A program made the translations under genes and the position numbers. The notes beneath the pieces were generated by a model, which worked only from the letters and a program-made list of their open reading frames with translations, was not told where the DNA came from and made no database searches. A DNA stretch of 38,160 nt, from positions 251,601 to 289,760 of the forward strand of contig JH155917.1 of the NCBI GenBank assembly GCA_000226015.1, read 5' to 3'. Positions 21,801 to 33,234 of this stretch are shown in pieces (the first letter of the stretch is position 1; the number at the start of each line of letters is the position of its first letter). The stretch comes from Mnemiopsis leidyi (Eukaryota > Ctenophora > Tentaculata > Lobata > Bolinopsidae).

Positions 21801-22952
21801 TTATGAGTAAGATTAAGAACTTCTAAATTTTAACGTTTTTAATGTTTACAAATAGGTATTGGCTAAATGGCAGAATCTAGACCAACCTCAACAACCCTCA
21901 AGTTTTACTCAATGACAATCAAGTAATCATGAGTGAAACTGTTAAGAGAAAGGGTTACAACCTAAAAAAACCAAAAACCTAGAAAACCAGCACCGGAAAC
22001 TTAGGTTGAAACTCCCCCTTTTTTTAATACTTCGGTATATCAAACAGCCATTTGGTAACAACGTAACCAGGCAATTACATGAGCCGAAGAATTTTAAGAG
22101 GCCAGCGACGGTTTAGGCAGTTTTACCTAGCTACTCATTTAACACTCAATCACGGTTTTCCGTTCATTTGGCTGAGTCGACCATAGACCAGATGGGGCCC
22201 TTAGAGTTAGACTCATGTCCCGTGGCACTGAGATTCGAACCCTGGACCCGAATATGGTCTGGTGCTCTAAGTTCTGCGCCAATCGACCGTAACACTAAGT
22301 CTGACATCCTTATGGTATACGCTTCTCGACGAATTTCAGCCAGTTTTGAAGCTGTTATAAAAATGCAAATCACGCAAAAAAAGAAAACAATTTTACGCCG
22401 TTTCGGTGTAAGCAACTGCGAAGTCTTGCGTGTTGTTTATGTTATTATTATTTGCTGAGGTACATAATATCATATTCATATGAAATGTTTTTCCCCATCT
22501 TTGTGTTTTAAAGAGCCGAATAACAGTGTATAATTCGCCTCCCTTGCCAAAGAACATATAAGACTATAGTAGTTTTTCATCTCAAAGTTGGTGGACAAGC
22601 TAAAGATTGTGTTTTATTGCAAATTAAATTTCTACTTAAATTTAAGAGTATAAAACAAGACATATAAATGCTAACTTTCGGATTATGGTTCAACATTCCC
22701 TAAGTTAATATCAAAACTTCGATTACATCTTTGAAATGAATTTAAAATTAAGTAGTAAGCAAAAAAATTAATCTAACAAACATTGTCATCTACAAAATCA
22801 CAATTAATTCAAAATTACAATTTCAATCAAAAATGCTAAGCATATTAAATATAACATATTCGACTGATACAAAGTAGGTGAAGTTAGAGTTCTGAGTCAT
22901 TTTTAGTCACATAACATCTGAGTCATACATCGCCCGACTGATCATTACGACA
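21801..22952. other. Intergenic region between receptor 2 and the debranching-enzyme gene
   Basis: Convergent 3' regions of the plus-strand receptor and the minus-strand glucosidase gene. Apart from a tRNA-like SINE head (listed separately) I see only AT-rich non-coding DNA. Confidence 0.5.
22185..22292 (-). mobile_element. tRNA-like SINE fragment
   Basis: Read on the minus strand: GGTCGATTGGCGCAG resembles a tRNA 5' arm with A box, CCAGACCATATTCGG the anticodon arm, and CAGGGTTCGAATCTC carries a B box (GGTTCGAATC). Arms do not pair well enough for a real tRNA. It differs in sequence from the element at 2314-2578, so it is a second SINE family or lineage. Limits are approximate. Confidence 0.6.
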
Positions 22953-25900
22953 TTACTGCTCTGTTACCATGGTTACCGGGAAGTTCTGTTGCAGCTCCAT
23001 GAGCAACTCAAGAAGACACCCTGAAGACCATGCTTGTGTGGGACAACTATTGGGACAATGTTGTCCGTCTTTGTTTGTCAACTCCGTCAATCCTGCACAA
23101 ATACAGCTTGTTAGAATACGACTTTCTGACTTTGATAGTTGTTACATGTCTCTTCTACGTTAAACTTAAAACAAAATGTACTTCTATATTTCGGGGTGCT
23201 TAACGACTCACATGTCCTTGCAGCAAGAATTTCTCTTAATCATTGATTAATAATCAAATATGGAATGTCGATGTTACCATAGCTAGCTATAGTTACCCCG
23301 CTTTTTTCCCACCAACCTCGATACGGATCAGAAGAAATCATGGCACGATGTGGTGCTAGAACTGTGGCGAAATACTGCGCCACTTCCTCATCAGACATAA
23401 AGTCCGGGTTGTCTTTCTTCAGCTGCAAGAAATCTCGGAGTTTAGCACGGAGATAGAAACCCATACACCACACCCACTGTGGACCCTGAGTACGAGAAGA
23501 GGTTAAGTTTCGTTCTTTAGAAGTTACTGAGTTAGAGAAAGTTCAACAAGTAATTACTTAAATTAATCGACAATTGTGCTTAAAATCAAGTTACATATTT
23601 TGATATTTGTGGATTTCAGGGTATCAAGAATCTTTCAGATATCCTAATTTAATGGCAAGATGATTCATGTTTACCATCTAAATTCCTCTATGAATACTTT
23701 TTTATAACCGATTATTCAATTACCGATGGTGGACCATAGCAACTGAGTATCAACATTGCACCTTCCAAAATTACACCAAGCAATCGACGTCAAGATAATC
23801 GCCACCGTCTCAGTAATTATTCTCAAGTAATATACACACAAACTAGAACAGAAGATATACTAGACACTTTTCAGTTCTTAGTTCTTGTCAGCTTCAAATA
23901 TTGTTCCTTTCTTGTTTTTCGGGCTCCAAAACACGTGCAAAACGTCAAGCACAGTTACAAGCACGTGCACAATACAAGCACGTGCACAATACAAGCACGT
24001 GCACAATGACAAGGAGAGGTTCAGTAGTCACGAGTCCCAATTCACCAGGAATTGTACCTACTCACTGGAAGAGAGTCAGAAACTATGTGAGTCCCACATC
24101 AGGCCAGGTTTTTATGATGTTGGGAGGGATTTAATTACAATTTTACAATATTGAATGATTGTATTTTTACTTTAAAGAGTCTTGATGTAGTTACTGAACG
24201 CGGTGTAAACTAAAAACAACTACTATTGTGTATTTATATTGCAGTCTGCAATCCGTATTCATTGAGAAAACAATGTTGATTGATATATTGTACATTTGGC
24301 TGCATATTATACATTCAATGTACACTATTATACATTCAATGTACACTATAATACATTCAATGTACACTATTATACACTATTATACACTATTATACATTCA
24401 ATGTACACTACACGAACTACACTGTGTCACTTGTAAGTCACCCAATCCGATCCAAGAACTGTGTATTCATAGAAAGGAACATCAAGATAAAGAAATATTT
24501 GCGCTATGTTGAAGACAATCGACACACAAAATTGTTATTTCTTGGCAATGCTTTGTTTATGTAGCGTTTTATGAACCCTGTTTCATCATTGTATTGAGAA
24601 TGATATAGTCAATCAATATAAGCTCCCAACGATAAGTGTAACCAAGACTGTCCTTAAAAATCCTTGTCGGCAAAACTTTCTCAGCTATTTGCTTCTAAAT
24701 TAGAGCTTTCAAAGAGAAAAACAGCGCCACTTTTTCTGCGGAAAACACTTGTTGGGTCAGGGTTCCTCTATCTGTTTGCCAAATCATCCCAAAAGGAACA
24801 CCGACCCTGATATGGAAACTTCATCTGATTCTGTTTTATCTGAGCCTTGTAATATGGAGACTGATCTGGAGAAGATGAAGGAGGGTTTGAGACTCACCCT
24901 AAGAGATGTCATGTCAGAGAAAAGATGTACTCCGACTGAGATCAAAGTGAGAACTAAGGAGGTGATCATCATGCAGAGTATAGCATTAGCCGAGGTAGGA
25001 TAGCACCAGAGGGGTGGTGGCTGATAGTACAATGGTATGACAGATACTTCCATATTGCAGCATGATGAGCAAGTGTCAACAGTTTAATCTGTAGACTGGC
25101 TTTAGGGGTGCATTGCGTCGCCGTGACGGAAAACCTTGAAAATCTAACAATGAATCGAGTTATTTATTTTATAGTAACCAAGTCCGGTGTCGTGTATTAC
25201 ACCGAAAATTCATGGATCCCTTTCAGATTTTACCCCTATGGATACAACGGAACGTCAACCATTGCAAAAAGAAGAAGAGGAAAGTCCTGACTCTTGAGGT
25301 GATCATTCTCTTATTACACGTTTCCACAGCAACAAGGGTTATCCTTGCAGCATATCAGTTGTAGGTTGTTTACTTCATGCGCTCTTTCACTGATCATGTC
25401 ATCCCCGGGGACAAAAGAAATTCTAGACGCGTATCACTGCTTCACAAGCTGACATAATATCCACTCCCTAAATTTATCAATAATTCTGGATGTAGATAAA
25501 TGATTTTTAACATCTGTATAGAAAATCCTTACTCTCTTTACAGAGAAGGGGGATATTATTAACATGTTCATAGAAACTCCTTACTCTCTTTACAGAGAAG
25601 GGGGATACTGGAAGAAGAGGTACTAAGAGAAACTCAACATGAGACGCAGGAGTTGTATAGAGAGTTGGATGAGACGACTTCGAGACTCGCGCAGTCTCTT
25701 TCGACCCTCAATGCCAGGTATATTCTCGAATACTATTTTCATAATAACTAGTAATAAAAATGTAGTAAGAGTGTAGTAATTATGGTTACTTTCTTTAATA
25801 GCAACCCTGGTAGGAATGCAGTAATAGTTCTATTCTCTAAAGTTTCTTATTCTAGGTTTACTGCACTGGAAAACAAAATGAGCTGGTTAAACGAAACATG

Positions 25901-28900
25901 TCCAAGTTACACCGGTATCAGCACCTGGAAATTACTCCTAATTCTCCTGACTGTAACTCTGGTATTTTCCGCGGCTGTGTGGCTATCTAAAGAAACTGAG
26001 GAGGGCGGTGAGGTGTGTCTGGGTTACCATGGTAACGGAGACTCTTGCTGATGTCAGAAATATTCCACTTTATTTTGTTTTTAATGATATTTAATCCTGA
26101 CAATACTAACTATAGAGCATGGTCTGATGGACTGTTTTAATTTTCACAATGCTTGAAGTTAAATATGATTTAAGTCTTTTTATAGGTTTTATAACGGATT
26201 TCATCGGGTCTTTCATGAACTGTAGAGTACTTTCAAAATATTAAATCTCAGGATAACCACTAACTTTCATAGTACATGTGCTATCTCCATCATACAACTT
26301 TCTATTCTCCACGATAATAATCATGCAAGTTTCTATTCTCCATGATAAAAACAGTACTAAACCGACCACACACTATCTACATTCTTACATTCGACAGTAA
26401 TTAACTGACCTGGTGGTAGTTAAAGCCGTGAGCAGTGCGATAGTCGGTCCCATGATTACCAGTATCGTAATAGGGCTCATAGTCCCCATCATCGGGGGAC
26501 AATGTAGACATACCCACCAGACCAACTAGCTTGGTTCCTACTGTCTTCAGAGCTAGCGTCATGTTGGGGTGGTGAAACAGCTCTAGAGAAGAAGAGGTGT
26601 TTTAGTGTGAAGTTTCAGGGTTCATTTGTCTAACTGATTAAGATAAGAGTTCAGCACTAACATTTTAGTTTAATTAATGTAAAATGAACGAGACAACAAA
26701 GAATTGGAAATGAAAGTCCACCATCAAAATGCTGTACTTATCTATGGTAATATCTTGATCTAAAAGTAAACTTAAGAACTGACCAGGAGCAATAACCATG
26801 GCGAAGGTCTGGTTAGGTCTAAGTTTCTCATCACCCCCACTCTCACTCCCCACTGTGTCTCTATAGTAACCACCAGTGTCTCTATAGTAACCACCAGTGT
26901 CTCCATAGTAACCACCAGCACACCAGAACTTCTTCTCAAAGTTCTCCCTTATCATCTCTGACCACTCTCTGTAAGTAACAGTTTTCTGTGTTGATCCTGT
27001 TTCTATGATGACTTCGGAGATAGTCCCAATACCACATTCAACGAGTTCTGCCATCCACGAAACAGCTTGGTAACCCATGGCAACCAGTTCTATAGCGCTT
27101 CCATCGCGCGGAGTGGCTGGAATTCCTTTGTTACCTAAACAATTTGATGAGATGACATTACAAGGAGAGATATATGTCTATTAACAGTTAAGGTCCCCAC
27201 AAAATCACCAAGAACTATCTATCTAGTCTTATTGAGTAGCAGAATTATACAATTCTTTTTACGTATTCTCCAAAATTCACATATGTCAAACCCGGAATGG
27301 TGGAATAACAAGTTTCTAACCTGCCTCAGGCGAACTCCCGACTTTATCCATCCAGGTTCCACAGTTGTGTCTTGATCCTCCTCTAATGAACCCTGTTTCA
27401 GGATCCACTCCCGCTGTCATGTTAAACCCCTGGTCTAGTAAGTGTTCGTCTAACTCTCTTCCTGACGGTGTACTAGTTCAGCTGTGATATCTAGACTACC
27501 GACAATTACACGCAAAAGAATTAAATTCCCGCACACTAATTGAGTTGCAGGGTATCTACAACCTGATCAATTTTTGACGTGATCCCACACGATTTCAGAA
27601 CGACAAATGCACCAAATGCTTATCAGGATCCCTTCAACCAGCTGAGATTGTTACAAAATACAAGGATCCATAATAGGATCTTCATTTAACTGATAACATT
27701 GAGTCTCCAAAATTAATAATCGATATCATTCAGGAATCTTGAAGAAAGGGTCACCGTAGTACTACTAGTATTCCTAACAATAAGATGCTATTAGAAGAAC
27801 CACTAGTATGTTTTAATATCAGTTGCTTCACTAACTCAATAACACCTGATTTAAAATTCTGCCTAAAATAAAAACCTGCGTTTTCCTCTCTAAATTCGAT
27901 TCCAGCAGCATGTCGTTCCAACACTTCGTTGATCACGTCCAGCACTGTACACACCTTTAGGGGAGGTATTAAGTGCCAAATCAATAAATGCTAGAAAGAC
28001 TGCTTTCTGTGCAAAAGGATACGTCTAAGATAAAATGAAGGTCGTATAACTATAAACAGCAAAAATACGAGGTATCTCGTTATAAATTCAAACTTACAAA
28101 AAAAACTTACAAAAACTTACCAAAAACTTACAAAAATCTTAACAAAAAACAAAAACTTACAAAAACTTACAAAAACTAACAAAAACTTACAAAAACTTAC
28201 AAAAGGGTTCTGAGGAGAGACGGGACTGTCGTCCGTATTGAAAAGGCGATGTACAGGCTCGTGGAGTAAAGTAGGCTGATGTTCGTACAGCAGTTTAACA
28301 CTTCTGCACCACCTTGGGATGAAGTGTGTTGGTTGGATACTATTTTTTTACAAAGTATTTCTTAACCGTAACCATAATTATCGTGTTTCGCGTTTTTATA
28401 TTTCCCGACAGCCTTTGAAAGATCAAATCTGAGATGATTTATGTAAGTATTGTTGATAAGTTCTGACAAATTTCAAAGTATAAAGTACGAACCACCAGAC
28501 TGCGTCCCTACAATTGTATCTAGGTCGATGTCCTCTCTCACTCAACAGGTTTGGAATCAGACCGTACCTCAACGTTCGTGCGAACCCAACCACCAGATCC
28601 CTGGTCAATTCAAATGTAATTGTCATCATCACGTCATCATTATATTAACATGATGTAAAACCAGGACAATTTATTTCAGATGTATTTCTTCAATTCACCT
28701 TATAATTACTTTAGAGCGCACGTGAATATAATGAAATCTTCACAAACCTAGCCACATCAAGTCTGCCAGTCTGGATTAGCAGGCCGGGGAGGGCTATGAA
28801 GGTGTCCCTGCCCCAACATCTCATGAAACCGTGAGAGAAGTGAGGAAGTCCTGCTGCAATGCTCACTACTGAGTCCTGCGGAGGGAAAACGTGTTCAGGT

Positions 28901-29728
28901 GTGACATATGTTTCTTCAGAAGCTGGCCTATTGAGTGATTAGTCCTCCGAAACAGATTTTCAGTTGATCTCAAAAATCATAACCAACTCCATGAATAAAA
29001 CATATATGTCCCTCATATATGAGGGACAGGAAATCCTAACAATTAATCTTATTCAGGTAAATTAATTACCTTGGTGTGGGGTAAGACAGGAATTCCAGTG
29101 TCTCCAACTTTACCGACAAGTTGTACCGAGGTTAAGGTCAGCTGCTCTGCAAACCATGAGTTGCTCCCACTAGCCTCTATTGAGGGTATCAGCTTCCTTA
29201 TCCGTCGTAGACAAGCTGAGTAGACCGAGCTGATGATCGCATAGAAGACTTTAGGTCGGGTGTAGTTGGGTATAGCTTCTATAGCAAGGAAGGCGCATTC
29301 AAGGAAGAATCCTGAAAATTTCTTCATTCATTTCATAACACTTACAGTTGAAGCTAGGAGCCCAAACCCATGTATCCATGGTATTATTGCATTGATATTT
29401 AGCCTCCGCTAGCATCAACTTTGGACCAAAAGAGTATGAAGTTGAACAATAAACATGGCTAAGACGTATAATTCATATGGCTAAGACGTATTTGGCTTAG
29501 ACGCACATGGCTGCTTGAAACTTCAGACGTCTTAATTTAGACAATACAGGATTGCTATTCGCATGCTGATAAAGTACAAACTGCATTGTCACTTACCAAT
29601 TTTCAGATTTCTGTGTTTCAACCTGTTGACAATGTAATGAGCCATCCACCACCCCTCACAAAGATTACGACACATAAGATGTCCAGTGTCATTGTTCTTT
29701 ACCACTTTATCAAACACCTCAAGAAATC
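22953..29728 (-). CDS. Glycogen debranching enzyme, amylo-alpha-1,6-glucosidase half, 11 exons
   Basis: Exons: 29728-29597, 29311-29070, 28875-28748, 28600-28493, 28312-28201, 27954-27876, 27461-27321, 27134-26784, 26582-26410, 23485-23317 and 23092-22953; all phases agree, about 591 codons to TAA. Family landmarks appear in order: [108 protein letters not shown] and GLTELTN..CPTQAW. This domain hydrolyses the alpha-1,6-linked glucose at glycogen branch points in the cytosol. The presumed catalytic Asp (CRDAVWWW) and Glu (LTELTN) are present. The enzyme is normally about 1,530 residues with an N-terminal 4-alpha-glucanotransferase; no such exon is seen in the 480 bp before the next gene. The first exon found begins after a CAG acceptor, so the true 5' end is missing. 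It hosts an antisense nested gene in its 2.9 kb intron. Confidence 0.92.
23932..24001. promoter_or_regulatory. Cluster of four CACGTG E-boxes
   Basis: CACGTG occurs at 23932, 23962, 23979 and 23996. The last three are in 17-bp tandem copies of ACAAGCACGTGCACAAT. They lie about 0.8 kb upstream of the nested plus-strand gene and inside the debranching-enzyme intron. The palindrome is the core site of bHLH-zip factors (family knowledge); repeat expansion alone could also produce it. Confidence 0.45.
24305..24412. repeat. Short tandem repeat, 19-bp unit TATACATTCAATGTACACT
   Basis: About four full copies plus two 10-bp deletion derivatives (TATACACTAT). Each unit contains an inverted repeat, TACATT..AATGTA. 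Intronic to the debranching-enzyme gene. Confidence 0.9.
24812..26051 (+). CDS. Nested antisense gene: 166-residue coiled-coil protein with one C-terminal membrane segment
   Basis: Exons 24812-24994, 25596-25717 and 25856-26051 join in phase through consensus sites (GAG|GTAGGA, TTTACAG|AGA, CCAG|GTATAT, TTCTAG|G). The first in-frame ATG gives [20 protein letters not shown]. Residues about 20-110 are charged and heptad-like ([60 protein letters not shown]). A hydrophobic helix, [20 protein letters not shown], lies near the C-terminus, followed by about 20 residues containing two Cys. The layout suggests a tail-anchored or type II membrane protein, perhaps of the ER or an outer organelle membrane. 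I do not recognise the family. The whole gene lies inside the largest intron of the debranching-enzyme gene, on the opposite strand. Confidence 0.68.
25518..25607 (+). repeat. Tandem duplication of a splice acceptor (about 52-bp period)
   Basis: CTTACTCTCTTTACAGAGAA followed by GGGGGATA occurs twice. The second copy is the acceptor of exon 2 of the nested gene. Using the first copy would put the frame into a stop after about nine codons. Confidence 0.85.
26855..26917 (-). repeat. In-frame 21-bp triplication in the debranching-enzyme coding sequence
   Basis: Three consecutive 21-bp units encode [21 protein letters not shown] on the minus strand. They lie between NFEKKFWCA and KLRPNQTF, where vertebrate enzymes have a variable loop, so they probably extend a surface loop. 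Confidence 0.92.
28091..28200 (-). repeat. Array of GTAAGT splice-donor repeats
   Basis: The exon ending at 28201 is followed on the minus strand by repeats of about 11-12 bp, TTTTTGTAAGT. Eight carry GTAAG and two are variants (GTTAGT, GTTAAG). The first GTAAGT is the functional donor by phase; the others follow within 110 bp in the intron. Confidence 0.92.
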
Positions 29729-29737
29729 CTGAAATGT

Positions 29738-29797
29738 TTTGTTATAGTGAAAAGTGATATTATGTAGTTTGTTATAGTGAAAAGTGATATTATGTAG
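29738..29797. repeat. Perfect 30-bp tandem duplication
   Basis: TTTGTTATAGTGAAAAGTGA with the following TATTATGTAG is present twice without change. It lies 10 bp upstream of the acceptor of the first debranching-enzyme exon found (minus strand). Confidence 0.9.
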
Positions 29798-30205
29798 TTT
29801 GCAAGTATTTCTTGTTGTCAAACTCAAAATCCGGTGTTAGGCAAGACAGTTTTTATTTAGTCATTGGTTAATGTACCACTTCCAACAGCCAAGACAGATT
29901 GCCTGATTGCCTTGTTTCATCTTCCAGCCTGATTACAACTGAAACTGCTTATTTGTAATTTTCATAGGCAGGTTTTGTTGGACAGTCACAATGATGCATC
30001 ATGCCTGCTAAAATAGAAATTGTAGGTAATTATTGTGAGACAATAAGAAACATAACGATCACACAAATGTAAGAGACTGGTATCAAAGCTTCAAATGGAA
30101 ACATTTCACAAATATACCAAAACTTTTTAACATGTGAAATAACAAAATAATCCAAATTCATCATTAAGTAAGTCTTCAATAATCAATAATTGTCTCGTTT
30201 AAATT

Positions 30206-32540
30206 CTATTCAGTAGGATTGACCAAGATAGTAGCAGATGGGGTAACTTTGCCGGTGCACAACACATTTCGTACATAAAAACACTTGCATATGTAGTCCA
30301 ACGACTTGATACCGTCGAGAATTCGTTGCCGGAATATAAGGTCCTGGCAGAGAGCACCAAAGTCGAGAATAGGGCCAAGACGAAGCATTAGGATAGCAAA
30401 CTCCTCGCCACCCGCACTAACAGAACCACTGAAAGTTTAGTACAGTAAGTTAGGAATGTTATTGTTTGTGTAAAGATGCTAAGATTGTGTGCTTTGTGAA
30501 GATCTAGGTAATATGTAGGTATCAAGGCATTATCTAGGTATCTAGGTATCTAGGTATTATCTACGCATTATCCTATGTCCTATCAGAAACGCCATGTTTT
30601 GTGCCGAATGAAAAATACCGTTCTCTAAAACATAGGTAGAATATTAAAGAAAACCTGTTAGCAGAAGAAACGAACAGCATACAGGCGTAAGGAATAATGA
30701 GGAGAATGTTAGTTACTGCAAGTATTGAGTTAAGTTTGAGATCTGCTGCCTGGTTCTCCTGGCTTACTATAACCGATGTTTCCTTTCTCTTCTCCTGAAG
30801 TGTGAGGATTATTTGATAATGTGATACACTGATACTGGCACAGATTTGTCTAAAATCCAGATAAAAATCAAATCTTCAATTTTGTGCAGAACTGACTCGC
30901 ACAAATTTATCGTACTATCATACTATCGTACTATCGTACTAACAACATACAACTTTCACGATCCAACTAATAATCCTGGGCCTAATCTAGTAATCTGAGC
31001 GCTTTTTTTCTTACCTTAACAAGGCGGTCTCCAAAGAGACTAATATGACGAGCGTCCCTCTGAAGAACTTTGTCTTCTTTCTGAGCTGAAAATATGAAGG
31101 AGATCTCAGATACAATTAAAATAACTCGATAAGCGACTTATCGGTCAGATAAGTTACTGTTCATCTAATAAAAATTAGTCTTCACAGTAACACTTATAAT
31201 TACAATTTTGATTCTACCTGAATGAACTTTGAGGGTGAGAATTGCACAGAAAACAGCGGTGAATCCAAGAGAGGTTGCAACTAGCACCAATAGTGAGGTG
31301 TCGTGATTGTTATTACCACTCCTGAGAAAGGAGCTCACGTTCCATCATTTATCAAAAACATGCATATAACTGTAAAATCTTTCAGCTCATAAAAGCATGA
31401 TAAGTAACATTCTGAGAGTATCTCAAAATATAAACCCTAAGTCTTAGAACTTAATTGCCAAGTCTAATCTTTTCAATCTTAACTTTGAAATCAAGACAAG
31501 GATACAAGGAGCTGGTTATCCGGAATTGCACACATGTAATACGTCTAATGTGTGTAGTGTGTATTGTGTAGGATCCGGACGTGTGATCTAATAGATCAAA
31601 CGAAGGAGCTAGATACAACAGATACACACCTCATGAAGGTACAGGACATGCGGGTGTAAGAGAACTGAATATCAGTAGCTGTGGAAGCTGGAAGTATCAC
31701 GTTCAGCAGAGCTGGCACTCCCCACGACATGCTCCACAACACCACGTTGTGTCTGAATTTGGGGTGCTCCAGAGGCATCACCACTACAGCTAGGTACTGA
31801 GATGGTAGCAGGGTGTTATAATTTGGGTTGCTCCAGAGACATCACCACTAAATTTCTATACCATGTGATAGACGATAGCATTGCTTGGCAATTACTTCAA
31901 ATAATTTGCTTGTCTGCTTGATAATGATCCCTCGTACCTAGCTTTTCTTCGATCCATTGCTGTTAAATATTTTTTACCCTTCCTGGAAGATGACGCTCCT
32001 TATGGGGTAACGATTTACCTGATAAAACTGTATGGCACATATCATGCTGATCCCCATGACAACCAGGGTCACGTGGCTATATCCAGTTATCCAGCAGACA
32101 GGTTGGGACAAGATCCAGGTTCCGCCCGGAGACAGTACAACGATCAGGTTGATCAGACCGTCCAGTAGGAGGGTTAACGAGTTCTTCAAGACAATCTGCA
32201 GCCAATACCTGGGATAGCAAAGTTAAAGTAGTAGACTTTTATCACATAGATCACACATTAATTGGGTCCGCTGCAACACTATGCTCAAGTTTTTAGCTTA
32301 AGTAAAAACTTAATGTATCTATATGTATCTAAATGTATTTTCTTTAAAGCACGTCCTGCGTTTCAATAACCATGAATATCAGACACCTCACCTGTACTTG
32401 CCGCCATTACCGGGAGATGTGTCCTTCACCAAGTTGACGAGAACAAAGAGAGCTAGGGAGCAGCAAGCTCCTCCTACAAGCAACACTACTATCAAGTAGA
32501 AGGAGATAAACCCTACTGAAACAACACCTCGCGAACTCAT
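30206..32540 (-). CDS. Orphan 7TM receptor, rhodopsin-like, seven exons (347 aa)
   Basis: Exons 32540-32392, 32208-32019, 31796-31630, 31321-31218, 31085-31015, 30794-30655 and 30428-30206 join in phase to a complete frame from ATG to TAG. The first exon has a short N-terminus and TM1 (FISFYLIVVLLVGGACC). LTLLLDGLINLIVV fits TM2 with Asp 2.50. A Cys before TM3 (SQPVCWITGY) and FYQYLAVVVMPLEH in place of the DRY region follow. WSMSWGVPALLNVILP fits TM4 (Trp, Pro). TM7 reads RLGPILDFGALCQDLIF, a weak NPxxY counterpart. The third intracellular loop (exons 5-6) is charged: KEDKVLQRDARH, KEKRKETSVIVSQ. It is not obviously close to the tandem receptors at 16-22 kb. The stop is only 480 bp from the first debranching-enzyme exon, both on the minus strand. 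Confidence 0.75.
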
Positions 32541-33234
32541 CTTCTCTCACTGCCACTCTCCTTTATGCTTGGTATCTTCGTGGATTTTCCTTAGATCGAG
32601 GGCGTCAAATAACGATCAATTGAAGACAGGAACAAAAAACGGGATTGTGGCGAAGCCTTGTAAGTCCAGCTTTTATGATCGAGACGAAGGGGTGTTACAG
32701 CTATACAAAATCAGTACCAGCGATGCCAGCTTAGCGATGTATTATATGACCTCTGATGAGATTAACAAGACACATTCTCGCAATGTAACCATAGCAACGG
32801 AGCAAAAATCAGATGAAAGAAGTGTCATGCAATACACTTAAGTCTGTGACATGTATGCCAATTTCCAAACCATAATTCGTTATTCTGCTGGTTTTTATCA
32901 TTATTATAAAAATTGGGTTATTAGTAACCATTGTGAGTCACAACATCAACATATCACACAATTTCAGGCTTAAACTGTGTGCAATACTCATTACTCTTAC
33001 CTGGTGACCAATAACATCAAACTTAGACGACCGTATTTTATCGAGCTTTAAAATATTTGGAGCTCAAATTACTACTGAGTTATATTTTGGGCAAGTGCGC
33101 TCTATCGATCTACTAAAACTTCTCCACATTAGTATGAATTACAAATAATACACAAAAACAGCTTTAAATTCTTTGGGAGTATGAATGTCCATTAATTAAT
33201 TATGGCATTAGCCAAACATGATAACGTTGAAATA
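32541..33234. other. Upstream region of the 7TM gene
   Basis: Between the receptor start codon and the 3' end of the small secreted-protein gene. A plus-strand open frame of 90 codons (32569-32841) has no ATG start and no recognised similarity, and was not accepted as a gene. Confidence 0.45.

Noticed and set aside
23240-23316. C-terminal extension [14 protein letters not shown] of the debranching enzyme
   Set aside because: This is intron sequence; splicing at CGAG|GTTGGT to the exon at 23092 gives the conserved GLTELTN..TQAW ending.
28423-28493. Apparent frameshift in the debranching-enzyme gene after AVWWF
   Set aside because: Using the donor TGG TG|GTTCGT five bases earlier restores phase and gives the conserved AVWWW, so there is no frameshift.
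32569-32841. Plus-strand open frame of 90 codons opposite the 7TM promoter region
   Set aside because: There is no ATG at its start, no recognised similarity and no clear splice acceptor; it is probably chance.
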